Source: Massilia sp. PAMC28688
GTDB taxonomy: Bacteria > Pseudomonadota > Gammaproteobacteria > Burkholderiales > Burkholderiaceae_D
Assembly: GCF_019443445.1 (NCBI RefSeq)
Contig: NZ_CP080378.1
Span: forward strand, 4,464,001-4,528,000
Length of the DNA stretch: 64,000 nt
Direction of reading: 5' to 3'
Each line of letters opens with the position of its first letter. Position 1 is the first letter of the stretch. Of the stretch, positions 36,948-45,249 are shown in pieces. The notes below the pieces were generated by a model. That model had not been told where the DNA came from, ran no database searches, and saw only the letters and a program-made list of their open reading frames with translations. The position numbers were made by a program, and so were the translations under genes.

Positions 36948-38201
36948 TTACAGGAAAAACAGCGCGGCCATGGCCACGGCGGTCGGTGCCAGGGCACCGA
37001 GCAGCAAGCCGCCCAGGCCAATGGACTCGTCAGCGAAACCATCGCGCAGCAGGGCCACGCCGGCCGGATTGGGCGCGTTGGCGATCACGGTCAGGCCGCC
37101 GCCGGCCACGGCACCGGCCACCAGCATGTACTTGGCCTGGTCGCTCATCCCGGCAATCAGGGAACCGAGGTAGGTGAGGGCGGCATTGTCGGTAATGGCG
37201 GTCAGGGCGGTGGCGCCAAAGAACAGGGCGGTCGGCTCCAGGCCCGAGACGATGGGCTGCAGCCACCACTGCTGCATGCCGCCCAGTACCACCAGGCCGG
37301 CCAGGAAGAAACCCACCAGCAAGCCTTCCTTGAGGATCAGCGGATTCTGGTATTCCTCGTAGGCCTTGGTAAAGCCGAGGAAGAACATGAAAAGACCCAT
37401 GAAAATGACGGGATGGTGCGCAAAGCCCACCACCGAAGCGAGAAAGGCCATGTGGATCAGGCTGACCCACCAGGGAATGGCCTTGGTGACGGGCGCCCCG
37501 GCAGTGTCGTTACGGATGTAGCGGTTCATGACTGCGCAGACGACGGTGGCATTGATGAGCACGGCGATTGCCGCTTTCCAGCCAAAGTTGGCGGCCATGA
37601 AGGCGCTGTCCCAGTTCCAGGTGGCGGCCACCATCAGGACCGGGGGAGCGGCAAAGGAAGTCAGGGTGCCGCCAATGGAGACATTGACGAACAGCACGCC
37701 GAGGGCGCCATACTTGAGCCACTCCGGCATCCCCTGGTCCTGGCGGAAGATCTGGGGGCCGAGCATGAGCGCGGCCAGCGTCATGGCTGCCGGCTCGGTA
37801 ATGAAGGAGCCAATCAGGGGCACCAGGGCCAGGCACAGCCATACCCGCACCAGGGCGGTCCGCCCGGGAATCACGCGCGCCAGCATGGCGATGCAGCCGC
37901 GGATCGATTCCAGCACGGGCTTGGAGGCGGCAACGACCATGATCACAAACACGAACAGCGGTTCTGTATAGGTCCGGGTTTCGGCGTAGCGGATGGCCTC
38001 GGCGCCGCCGGACACCATTGCCATGGCCACGATGAGCACGAGGGCCCACAGGCCAAAGACGACTTCCACTTCGCCAAAGAAATGAAACAGGCCGGCGTGG
38101 GCAGGGTAGCGGTCAGCCAGCTTTTCAAACGTCTTGGTGGCGAAGGTATGAATCAGTGCAAGTCCGAACAGGATTGCGGCTATCAGGTTTATATCAGTCA
38201 T
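36948..38201 (-). CDS. Putative Na+/H+ antiporter (PF07399-like)
   Basis: The 417 aa polytopic inner-membrane protein resembles the putative Na+/H+ antiporter family with about eleven hydrophobic segments. Conserved-looking polar membrane motifs are GSFITEPAAMTLAALMLGP (residues about 130-148), VSIGGTLTSFAAPPVLMVA, ALTAITDNAALTYLGS (about 330-345) and GLTVIANAPNPAGVALL, where buried Asp/Asn residues could bind cations. It is 10 bp downstream of the PEP-synthase-like gene and likely cotranscribed with it. Ion specificity is not shown. Confidence 0.87.
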   Translation of the reverse strand: MTDINLIAAILFGLALIHTFATKTFEKLADRYPAHAGLFHFFGEVEVVFGLWALVLIVAMAMVSGGAEAIRYAETRTYTEPLFVFVIMVVAASKPVLESIRGCIAMLARVIPGRTALVRVWLCLALVPLIGSFITEPAAMTLAALMLGPQIFRQDQGMPEWLKYGALGVLFVNVSIGGTLTSFAAPPVLMVAATWNWDSAFMAANFGWKAAIAVLINATVVCAVMNRYIRNDTAGAPVTKAIPWWVSLIHMAFLASVVGFAHHPVIFMGLFMFFLGFTKAYEEYQNPLILKEGLLVGFFLAGLVVLGGMQQWWLQPIVSGLEPTALFFGATALTAITDNAALTYLGSLIAGMSDQAKYMLVAGAVAGGGLTVIANAPNPAGVALLRDGFADESIGLGGLLLGALAPTAVAMAALFFL

Positions 38202-38211
38202 GAGGTAGGCG

Positions 38212-40848
38212 TCAGTTTAAAAATTCATGGGTCTGGCAGTGGGCGGCTTGGGTGAGGATGCGGACCACGCCGGAGGTGCCGTCCACTTCCACCAGCTGGC
38301 CATCGGTAAAGCGCGACAGCACATCGGCCACGCCGGCCACGCAGGGCTTGCCAAATTCACGTGCCACCACGGCTCCGTGCTGCAGGAGGCCCCCGACTTC
38401 CAGCACGATGCCGGCGGCATTGATGAACAGCGGCGTCCAGCCCGGATCGGTGGTGTAGGCCACCAGGATGTCGCCCCGTTCCACGGTCTTGTCGTGGGCG
38501 CTGCGCAGCACCTTGACCGGGCCCCTGGCCACGCCCGGCGACACGGCCATCGCGCGCTGCTCGCCGGGCCGTCCGGGACGCGGTGGCGGGCGCAGGATGC
38601 GGCCGCGCGAATCGATCACGGCGGGAAAGGTGCGCACGTGGCGCCGCAGGCGGGCACCAAAGGCGGTGCGCTGGGCACCGATTCTGCGCAAATCGCAGGC
38701 CGGGTCGCCTGCCGCCGCGCCGATGTCGGCAAGGGTCAGGTTCATGATCTGGTCGGCCCGGTCCAGCCGGCCCGCGGCGGCCAGGGCGCTGCCTTCGGCC
38801 AGCAGGCGGGCGCGCACGGCGTGCTGGTACATCAGCATGTGCTGCTTGGGCGTGTCGCGCGTGCCGCCAAAGCAATCGACCAGCGTGCAGGCACGCCTGA
38901 GCAGCGCACGCCGCCACCAGCCAAAGCGCCGGGACAGCTCCACGTAAGCGCGCTGCCGCTGGCCGGCCAGTTCGGCCTGCACGGCCGCCGGGTCGAATGC
39001 GGCGCCACTGCCCGCGGTAGCCGCCATCTGGCGCAGCACGATCATGGGGTCGTCAGCATAGTGCGCATTGGCCAGGTCCATCTCGCCCGGGCCACGGCAG
39101 CCATAGCGCGCCATGAAGTCATCCCAGGCCGCGAGGAAGGGCGGCGGCAGCTGCCGCTGCACGAGCCGGTCGCACAGCGCGGCCATGTCATCGAACGCGC
39201 CGGCCTCGAGCAGCTTGCTTATCTGATAGATGCGTACGCCCATGTCGACCACCAGGTTGCCGCCGATGCCCCGTCCAAGCTGCTCTGCCAGGGCCTGTTG
39301 TTCAGCATCGCCCTTGCGCACCAGGCGCTGCACCAGGGCCTGTGCCAGCACGCCCACGCCCAGGGCGGGCATGTCGACGTCGATGATATGGGCAAAGGCG
39401 GGCGCGCCGTAGCGCTGGCGAAATGCTGCCAAAGGCAGCGTATTGTCAAAGCCAGCCCGGTAGCGGCGCTCGAAGGCAGCGCTCTGGCGCTGGTACAGCC
39501 GGTGCGTGGACACGGGCGCGAGCACCGACCGCAAGGCGCGCCACACCGGGCGGCGCAGCTGCCACAGGACGGCGGGCAGCACGCGCAGGGCCGGCCAGAT
39601 CCAGCGCGGCCGCTCTGACGCGCGATAGCCGGCCGCATCGATGCCGGCCAGGGTATCGGCCATGCGCTGGTCGGTTGGGGCATTGCTCCTGGCAAGCTGC
39701 GCGGGGCTGACAAACCACAGCAGGTTCGACAGGTTCATGTACATGCGTCCGCCGCCGAGGTAGATCAGACCCGCAGGCGAAGCCGTGTCCAGCCCCGCAG
39801 CGCCGGCGCCTTGGGCCAGCATGCGCATGTCGCCTGCCAGCCAGTCGAGGGCGATCGGCGAAATGGGGTCGTTGGTGGTCATGCCCTTGGACAGGGCGAT
39901 ATCCATGTACAGGGTGCGGCGGGCACCGGGCGCGCTTTGCATGGCCTCCGGGAGCGGCACCCAGGCCGTGACGGGACGCGCCTGGAGCAGGTACAGGCTG
40001 CCATCAAAAAACGCCCACTCCACGTCCACCGGATGGCCGAGGTGCGCTTCCATGGTGCAGATGGCGCTGCACAGCTGGCGTAACCGGCCGTCATCGAGAC
40101 AGTATGCGTCGGGCCGCGACGGCGCAGCGGTGGCGGTGCCGCCGCCTTCGGCCAGCGTTACATAGAGCTGCTTGGCGCCGCGCTCGCGCGTGAGCACCGC
40201 GCCGCTGGTCTTGTCGACCGTATAGTGGTCGGGCGAAGCCATGCCGGCGACCACCGACTCCCCCAGGCCCCAGTTGGCCGCCATGGCGGCCGTGTCGAAG
40301 TCATTGCTGTGCGGGTCGATGGAAAAGCCGACACCGGCCACCTCGCTGTCGAGCTGGAGCTGCACGATCAGGGCCAGGCCCCCGGGCGCCATCGCATGCG
40401 CCTCCCGGTAGGCGGCCACACGGGGATCCAGGCTGGCGGCAAAACAGCGCCGTATGGCCGGCTCCAGCGCGTCGGCGCAAATGCCAAGCTCGGTGTGATA
40501 GACGCCGGCAAAGGACGCGCCCATGCCGTCTTCTTCGGGCGCCGACGAGCGCACCGCGTAGCGCTGGGCGGGGCCGGCAGCTGCCAGTTGCGCGAAAAGG
40601 TCGTCCAGTGCCAGGCGCTGGCGGGCGTCGAGCGGCAGTTCAGATGGCTGGGAAGGGGGCTGTGCGCCCCGGGCGACGGCGTCGAACCAGGGCTGGAAGA
40701 AATCGGTGGTGAGCACCCATGCAGGCGGCACGGGCAAGCCGGCGGCGCGAATCTCCTGCAGGGAACAGGCTTTGCCGCCGATCAGGTGGCGCGGATGGAA
40801 TTCGCCGTGCTGGAGCGATACCAGCGCGGCCTTGCAGGGCAGATGCAT
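38212..40848 (-). CDS. PEP/pyruvate-binding phosphotransferase (PEP synthase / rifampicin phosphotransferase-like)
   Basis: The 878 aa enzyme has the PPDK layout. An N-terminal ATP-grasp, pyruvate-phosphate-dikinase-like domain starts GGKACSLQEIRAAGLPVPPAW (residues about 20-40), with RYAVRSSAPEEDGMGASFAGVYHT (about 95-118) and VDVEWAFFDGSLYLLQARPVT. The C-terminal phospho-His domain has GGLLQHGAVVAREFGKPCV (about 830-848) with the catalytic His. The PEP/pyruvate-barrel of true PpsA is absent and replaced by a middle region of about 400 residues, as in rifampicin phosphotransferases. The acceptor is unknown; it could be an organic acid or a small molecule. A -10 TATAAT lies upstream. Confidence 0.87.
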   Translation of the reverse strand: MHLPCKAALVSLQHGEFHPRHLIGGKACSLQEIRAAGLPVPPAWVLTTDFFQPWFDAVARGAQPPSQPSELPLDARQRLALDDLFAQLAAAGPAQRYAVRSSAPEEDGMGASFAGVYHTELGICADALEPAIRRCFAASLDPRVAAYREAHAMAPGGLALIVQLQLDSEVAGVGFSIDPHSNDFDTAAMAANWGLGESVVAGMASPDHYTVDKTSGAVLTRERGAKQLYVTLAEGGGTATAAPSRPDAYCLDDGRLRQLCSAICTMEAHLGHPVDVEWAFFDGSLYLLQARPVTAWVPLPEAMQSAPGARRTLYMDIALSKGMTTNDPISPIALDWLAGDMRMLAQGAGAAGLDTASPAGLIYLGGGRMYMNLSNLLWFVSPAQLARSNAPTDQRMADTLAGIDAAGYRASERPRWIWPALRVLPAVLWQLRRPVWRALRSVLAPVSTHRLYQRQSAAFERRYRAGFDNTLPLAAFRQRYGAPAFAHIIDVDMPALGVGVLAQALVQRLVRKGDAEQQALAEQLGRGIGGNLVVDMGVRIYQISKLLEAGAFDDMAALCDRLVQRQLPPPFLAAWDDFMARYGCRGPGEMDLANAHYADDPMIVLRQMAATAGSGAAFDPAAVQAELAGQRQRAYVELSRRFGWWRRALLRRACTLVDCFGGTRDTPKQHMLMYQHAVRARLLAEGSALAAAGRLDRADQIMNLTLADIGAAAGDPACDLRRIGAQRTAFGARLRRHVRTFPAVIDSRGRILRPPPRPGRPGEQRAMAVSPGVARGPVKVLRSAHDKTVERGDILVAYTTDPGWTPLFINAAGIVLEVGGLLQHGAVVAREFGKPCVAGVADVLSRFTDGQLVEVDGTSGVVRILTQAAHCQTHEFLN

Positions 40849-40924
40849 AGGGGCGTCAGACTACCGCGTGGCGGCCCGACCGACGCTATCCCTGCTAAAC
40901 ACAATTGTATTCGCACCCGGCGTA

Positions 40925-40930
40925 ATTATA
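40925..40930 (-). promoter_or_regulatory. Putative -10 element TATAAT for the PEP-synthase-like gene
   Basis: A perfect minus-strand TATAAT stands in an AT-rich island about 77 bp upstream of the ATG. A weak -35 candidate TGGCAA is 17 bp further. No FNR box is present. Confidence 0.5.
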
Positions 40931-40950
40931 ACGCAACAGCAGGCAAGTTG

Positions 40951-40987
40951 CCAGGCCGGTCCCATTTTCACGGTGGCACCGGCCTGG
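40951..40987 (-). terminator. Stem-loop after the DUF819 gene
   Basis: CCAGGCCGGT (40951-40960) pairs perfectly with ACCGGCCTGG (40978-40987) around a 17-base loop, 9 bp beyond the DUF819 stop. There is no T-run, so it may be a weak terminator or an mRNA 3' stabiliser. Confidence 0.5.
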
Positions 40988-40995
40988 CACCTGTC

Positions 40996-42270
40996 TTAGC
41001 CACCCGTCAAGAGGCGCAGCAGCTGGCCGGCGATCCAGCCGCCGTAAGTGCCCAGGGCATAGCCCAGCACCGCGAGCAGCACGCCCACCGGCGCCAGCGC
41101 GGGGTGGAAGGCGCTGGCCACCACCGGTGCGCTGGCGGCGCCGCCCACGTTGGCCTGGCTGCCCACGGCCATGTAGAACACGGGCGCCTTGATCAGCCAG
41201 GCCACGCCCAGCATCAGCGCGCCGTGGAAACTGATCCAGATGAGGCCCAGTGCAAACAATTCCGGGTCGGAGAAAATGGCGGCCAGGTTCATCTGCATGC
41301 CGATGGTCGCCACCAGAATGTAGATGGCCACCGAGCCCACCTTGGAGGCGCCCGCACCTTCGAGCTTCTTGGCACGGGTAAATGAAAGGATCAGGCCAAA
41401 GGTGGTGGCCAGCACGGTGACCCAGAAGAAGTTGGCCGTCAGGCTGTAGCGCTCCAGGTAGGGCGCATTTTCCTTAATGAAGGGCACGATGAAGCCGGTC
41501 AGCCAGTGCGCCAGGGCAGTCGCGCCCAGGCCGTAGGCGAGGATCATCTGCATATCGTAGGAACTGGCAATGCGGGCGCTGTCGAGCTGGACCTTTTCTA
41601 CCCGGACGCGCAGCTCGTCCAGCGCGGTGGTGTCGGCGCCGCGCCAGGCGTCAATGCGCGCACTGCGCGCGGCCAGAAACAGCAGGAAGGCCATCCAGAT
41701 GTTGGCGCAGATGACGTCAACGGCGACAAACTTGCCGAAGACGTCCGGGCCCACGGCATACACTTCCTTCATCGCCGCCTGGTTGGCGCCACCGCCAATC
41801 CAGGAGCCGGCCGTGGTGGTCATGCCGCGCCAGATGGCGTTCGGGCCGTCCGGATTCAGGACGGCCGGATCGAAGTAGCCCACGATGGCCAGGGCCAACG
41901 GCGCGCCCAGGACCACGCCCACGGTACCGGTCAGGAACAGGATGATGGCCTTCGGTCCGAGGCGCATGATGGCGCCCAGGTCGCACGCCAGCGTCAGCAG
42001 CACCAGCGCCATCGGCAGCAGGTAGTCGCGCGCCATCGGATACAGGCCCGAGGCCGCACCATCGATGACGCCGAACGTGTTGAGCAGGCCCGGGATGAAA
42101 TAGCACAGCAGCAGGGCCGGAACGATGGAATAGAAGCGGCGCCAGAAAGGGTGGGCAGAGCGTTCACTGCTCAATACCAAAGCCAGGATGACGATCAGGA
42201 TTCCCAGTATCACTGGGTCGGAGGTAATGAGAGCCGTGGAGGTATTCGCGGCCGGGCTGGGAGCTGCCAT
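40996..42270 (-). CDS. DUF819 family membrane protein
   Basis: The 424 aa polytopic protein matches the DUF819 family, homologous to glutamate/sodium symporter-like permeases. It has about eleven membrane segments and family motifs AITSDPVILGI-like N-terminus, FSIVPALLLCYFIPGLLNT (near 50), GSWIGGGANQAAMKEVY (about 155-172), a cytoplasmic loop around 210-235, and GSQANVGGAASAPVVASAFHP (about 370-390). The two GG(A/G)-rich re-entrant-like loops suggest a two-domain carrier. The substrate is unknown. It runs leftward, away from fabI. Confidence 0.9.
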   Translation of the reverse strand: MAAPSPAANTSTALITSDPVILGILIVILALVLSSERSAHPFWRRFYSIVPALLLCYFIPGLLNTFGVIDGAASGLYPMARDYLLPMALVLLTLACDLGAIMRLGPKAIILFLTGTVGVVLGAPLALAIVGYFDPAVLNPDGPNAIWRGMTTTAGSWIGGGANQAAMKEVYAVGPDVFGKFVAVDVICANIWMAFLLFLAARSARIDAWRGADTTALDELRVRVEKVQLDSARIASSYDMQMILAYGLGATALAHWLTGFIVPFIKENAPYLERYSLTANFFWVTVLATTFGLILSFTRAKKLEGAGASKVGSVAIYILVATIGMQMNLAAIFSDPELFALGLIWISFHGALMLGVAWLIKAPVFYMAVGSQANVGGAASAPVVASAFHPALAPVGVLLAVLGYALGTYGGWIAGQLLRLLTGG

Positions 42271-42401
42271 GGGTGTCGGGAGTAAAAGGAAAACGTGGAT
42301 GTTACCCGATTAGCTCATCAGTGAGGATGAAACATGGAAGCGGGTATTGACAGGCCGCGCGGGAGGCGGTCCGCGTCCGCGGGCCCGGCAGCGCGGCCTT
42401 T

Positions 42402-42573
42402 TTAGCCCTTCACCACGCTGACGCGGGCAAAGCGCAGGTTCTCGACAACCTTGATGCGCCCCTTCAGCGGCCACCACCCGATGCGCGCCGCTTGCGCCAG
42501 TGGCAGCTGGCATGCCTGTGTGCCCGGCGATGGGCTGCCATTTGATGTACATCATGGACTGCCCCGTTCCCAT
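42402..42573 (-). other. Possible small gene or relic; rest of 42271-42669 without gene
   Basis: On the minus strand a plausible C-terminus, RIGWWPLKGRIKVVE followed by NLRFARVSVVKG and stop, can be read at about 42402-42505, while the neighbouring frame holds MMYIKWQPIAGHTGMPA upstream (42520-42573). Joining them requires a frameshift near 42505. I do not recognise the sequence. The same stretch contains the fabI FNR-like box. Otherwise this 400 bp gap between DUF819 and fabI shows no supported gene. Confidence 0.3.
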
Positions 42574-42584
42574 GATCGTAACCT
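42542..42584 (+). promoter_or_regulatory. FNR/Anr-type box and -10 upstream of fabI
   Basis: TTGATGTACATCAT (42542-42555) matches the FNR consensus TTGAT-N4-ATCAA in nine of ten positions. TAACCT follows 23 nt later (42579-42584), the spacing seen at the perfect FNR promoters in this window. The predicted start is about 80 nt before the fabI ATG. Confidence 0.6.
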
Positions 42585-42669
42585 GTCCTTGCCGATCAAA
42601 CGGGCCTGCCGAGGCGCTGTGGCAAGGCAGGGCATCGCCGGGGGGCCGGCGCTTTCACAGGAGACAAGC

Positions 42670-43437
42670 ATGCTCGATTCATTGCAGGGCAAACGCGGCG
42701 TCGTGGTCGGCATCGCCAACGAGCACAGTATTGCGTGGGGCTGCGCCCGCCAGTTTCATCGCGCCGGCGCAGAGCTGGCCATCACCTGGCTCAACGACAA
42801 GGCGCGCGGCCATGTGGAGCCGCTGGCACGCCAGCTCGGCGCGCCCCTCATGCAGGCCCTCGATGTGGAACAGCCGGGCCAGCTCGAGGCGCTCTTCGAT
42901 GCCATCGGCGAGCGCTGGGGCCGCCTTGATTTCGTCCTCCATTCCATTGCCTTCGCGCCCAAGAGCGATTTGCATGGGCGGGTGGTGGACTGTTCGCGCG
43001 AGGGGTTTGCCCGCGCCATGGATATTTCCTGCCATTCGTTCGCGCGCATGGCGCGCCTGGCTGAACCGTTAATGAAAGATGGCGGCAGCCTCATGACCAT
43101 GAGCTATGTCGGCGCCGAGGAAGTGGTGCCCGATTACGGCGTGATGGGGCCGGTGAAAGCGGCGCTGGAAGCCTGCGTGCGCTATCTGGCAGCCGAACTC
43201 GGCCCGGCCGGGATCCGGGTCAATGCGGTCTCCCCGGGCCCCTTGGCCACGCGGGCCGCGTCGGGCATCCCCCATTTCGAGGCCCTGCTCGCGGCCGCTG
43301 CCCAGCGCGCGCCGTTGCGGCGCCTGGTGGGCATCGAGGAAGTCGGCGCCCTGTGTGCTTTCCTGGCCGGCGACGGCGCGCGCGCCATGACAGGCAACAC
43401 CCTCTATGTCGATGCCGGCTATCACATCCTCGGCTGA
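42670..43437 (+). CDS. fabI: Enoyl-[acyl-carrier-protein] reductase FabI (paralogue)
   Basis: The 255 aa NADH-dependent enoyl-ACP reductase completes each fatty-acid elongation cycle. It shows GVVVGIANEHSIAWGCARQF (residues about 10-29), LHSIAFAPKSDLHGRVVD, MSYVGAEEVVPDYGVMGPVKAALE with the Y-x6-K catalytic pair (about 140-163, in parts) and VNAVSPGPLATRAASGI. AGGAGACA precedes the ATG. The preceding FNR-like box and the neighbouring redox genes suggest an oxygen-limitation-specific copy, perhaps adjusting membrane lipids; a housekeeping FabI elsewhere is likely but not seen. Confidence 0.92.
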   Translation: MLDSLQGKRGVVVGIANEHSIAWGCARQFHRAGAELAITWLNDKARGHVEPLARQLGAPLMQALDVEQPGQLEALFDAIGERWGRLDFVLHSIAFAPKSDLHGRVVDCSREGFARAMDISCHSFARMARLAEPLMKDGGSLMTMSYVGAEEVVPDYGVMGPVKAALEACVRYLAAELGPAGIRVNAVSPGPLATRAASGIPHFEALLAAAAQRAPLRRLVGIEEVGALCAFLAGDGARAMTGNTLYVDAGYHILG

Positions 43438-43530
43438 GGCCAAGTGCCTGGCCGCCTGTGGCCGCGCACTGTCAGCGCCGCCTGGCCTGCCGTGGCCGGC
43501 ACGCAGTCCGTTCACCAGCGAAAGGCTGAC

Positions 43531-44121
43531 ATGAATAAACGTATCTTGCTGATCCAGGGTCATCCCGACGCCGCCCACCAGCACTTGTGCGTTGCACTGG
43601 AGCAGGCCTACCGGGAAGGGGCACTGCAGCAGGGCCACCAGGTGCGGCGCATCCACATCGCCGCGCTGGACTTCCCGCTGCTCACAAGCCAGGAAGAATG
43701 GGAGCATGGCCCCTTGCCTGCCAGCCTGCACACGGCCCAGGACGATATCGTCTGGGCCGAGCACCTGGTGTTCTTTTTCCCGCTCTGGCTGGGCGACATG
43801 CCTGCCCTGGTCAAGGGCTTCCTCGAGCAAATCGCCCGGCCCGGGTTTGCATTCGCGGCCGGGGAGGGGCAGATGGCCATGCGCAAGAAGGCATTGTCGG
43901 GCCGTTCGGCGCGCATCATCATCACCATGGGCATGCCGGGTTTTGTCTATCGCTGGTATTTTCTGGCACACAGCCTCAAGTCCATGAAGCGCAATATACT
44001 GGGCTTTGTGGGCATTGGCCCGGTGCGCGATACCATCGTCGGCCTGGCCGGCAAGCTGAGCGCCGACCAGGCGCAGCGCTGGCTGGCCCGCATGGCCGCC
44101 CTCGGCCGGGCTGCCGCGTAA
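43531..44121 (+). CDS. NAD(P)H dehydrogenase (quinone)-like flavoprotein
   Basis: The 196 aa flavodoxin-fold oxidoreductase resembles the NQO/YwrO group that reduces quinones with FMN or FAD. Motifs are ILLIQGHPDAAHQHLC (residues about 4-19, flavin phosphate loop), HLVFFFPLWLGDMPALVKGFLE (about 80-101) and FAFAAGEGQM, with ITMGMPGFVYRWYF after. The start at 43531 follows GAAAGG. It is 93 bp after fabI and probably in the same transcript. Confidence 0.88.
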   Translation: MNKRILLIQGHPDAAHQHLCVALEQAYREGALQQGHQVRRIHIAALDFPLLTSQEEWEHGPLPASLHTAQDDIVWAEHLVFFFPLWLGDMPALVKGFLEQIARPGFAFAAGEGQMAMRKKALSGRSARIIITMGMPGFVYRWYFLAHSLKSMKRNILGFVGIGPVRDTIVGLAGKLSADQAQRWLARMAALGRAAA

Positions 44122-44137
44122 GTCCTTGCCGCAGGCC

Positions 44138-44962
44138 CTAGACGGCCGGGCAGGGCGCCTGGCCGGTGGCGCGCAGCCAGGCGAGTTCCACCGGCGCCTC
44201 GCTCACCAGCGGCAGCACAGTGCGCACGGTGATGGCCGGGACGGCGCCCATGCTGCGCTCGGCGCACAGGGCCAGCAGATAGCCGGGCGCAGGCTGCGCC
44301 TGCCAGAAGCACCAGCGCTGCGGTTCGCCATCGTCGCAGCCCTGGTCAAAGAAAGGCTGCACGGCACCTGGCCGCGACAGGTCAAAACCGAACCGGTCCA
44401 GCGGCAGCGACAGTCCCATGCCGCGGGCCTTGATGTAGGCTTCCTTGAAGGTCCAGTACTCAAAAAAGCGCGACTGCTGCTGCGCGGCCGGCAAGGCGGC
44501 CAGGGCGGCCACTTCGCGGGGCGAAAAAAAATGCTCTGCAATGCCGGCCGCGACGCTGCGGGCGGCCAGGTATTCCACGTCCACGCCCAGCTCGCGCCCG
44601 GTCGACACGGCCAGGACGATCAGGCCGCGGGTATGGGAAATATTAAAGCGCAGGGCGGCGGCGCCATGATGCGCGGCCAATTCCGGCCGTCCATAGGCAT
44701 TGGCAACGAACTCCCATGCCGCGGGGGCGACCGCGGCATAGCGTGACAGCACCGTGCGCACCATGGCCCGCGTGACCAGGTAGCGCAGGCGGTCGTCGGC
44801 AAAGTGAAAGCGCACTTCTTGCGCACGTTCTGCCTCGTTGAGCAACAGCCGCATGGCTGCCTGCAACGAAGGTGAGTGGGCGTCGTCATACCAGGTCAGC
44901 CAGAGATCAATCCCGCGCGCGCCGCACGCGAGCATGGACGGGCCGGTGCCGCGCACACTCAT
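44138..44962 (-). CDS. 4'-phosphopantetheinyl transferase, Sfp type
   Basis: The 274 aa enzyme would attach the phosphopantetheine arm of CoA to a carrier-protein Ser. Key motifs are RFNISHTRGLIVLAV, GVDVEYLAAR (residues about 122-131; Mg2+-binding Asp/Glu) and FFEYWTFKEAYIKARG (about 165-180; the WxxKEA motif with the second Glu). The length of 274 aa fits the Sfp/EntD family. No carrier protein, NRPS or PKS gene lies in this window; partners must be elsewhere. It converges with the flavoprotein gene. Confidence 0.92.
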   Translation of the reverse strand: MSVRGTGPSMLACGARGIDLWLTWYDDAHSPSLQAAMRLLLNEAERAQEVRFHFADDRLRYLVTRAMVRTVLSRYAAVAPAAWEFVANAYGRPELAAHHGAAALRFNISHTRGLIVLAVSTGRELGVDVEYLAARSVAAGIAEHFFSPREVAALAALPAAQQQSRFFEYWTFKEAYIKARGMGLSLPLDRFGFDLSRPGAVQPFFDQGCDDGEPQRWCFWQAQPAPGYLLALCAERSMGAVPAITVRTVLPLVSEAPVELAWLRATGQAPCPAV

Positions 44963-45249
44963 CGCGCGCGGCGCCTGGACTGCATGAACTGCATGAACTG
45001 CATGGGCGGTATGGACTGCATGGCAGTACGCTCCTGGTTCGTCTGATTTTGAAGCGCAATTCTATCCCACTGTGCCCATGCAGGTAATGCCGGCCATGCG
45101 TGGCCCAAGCCCGCCTGTGGGGACGCTGGCGCCGCACCCGGGCCGGTTCGCTGCCCGTCCTTGCCGCAGCAACAGCCACGCATGCACCGCTTGTCAAGCG
45201 GCCGGGTGGCGCGCACAATAAGCAGCGTTGATTTGGGGTCGAAGCCAAC

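Noticed and set aside
45226..45240. FNR-like half site TTGATTTGGGGTCGA before the c-di-GMP regulator
   Set aside because: Right half does not match ATCAA and no -10 at the expected spacing.
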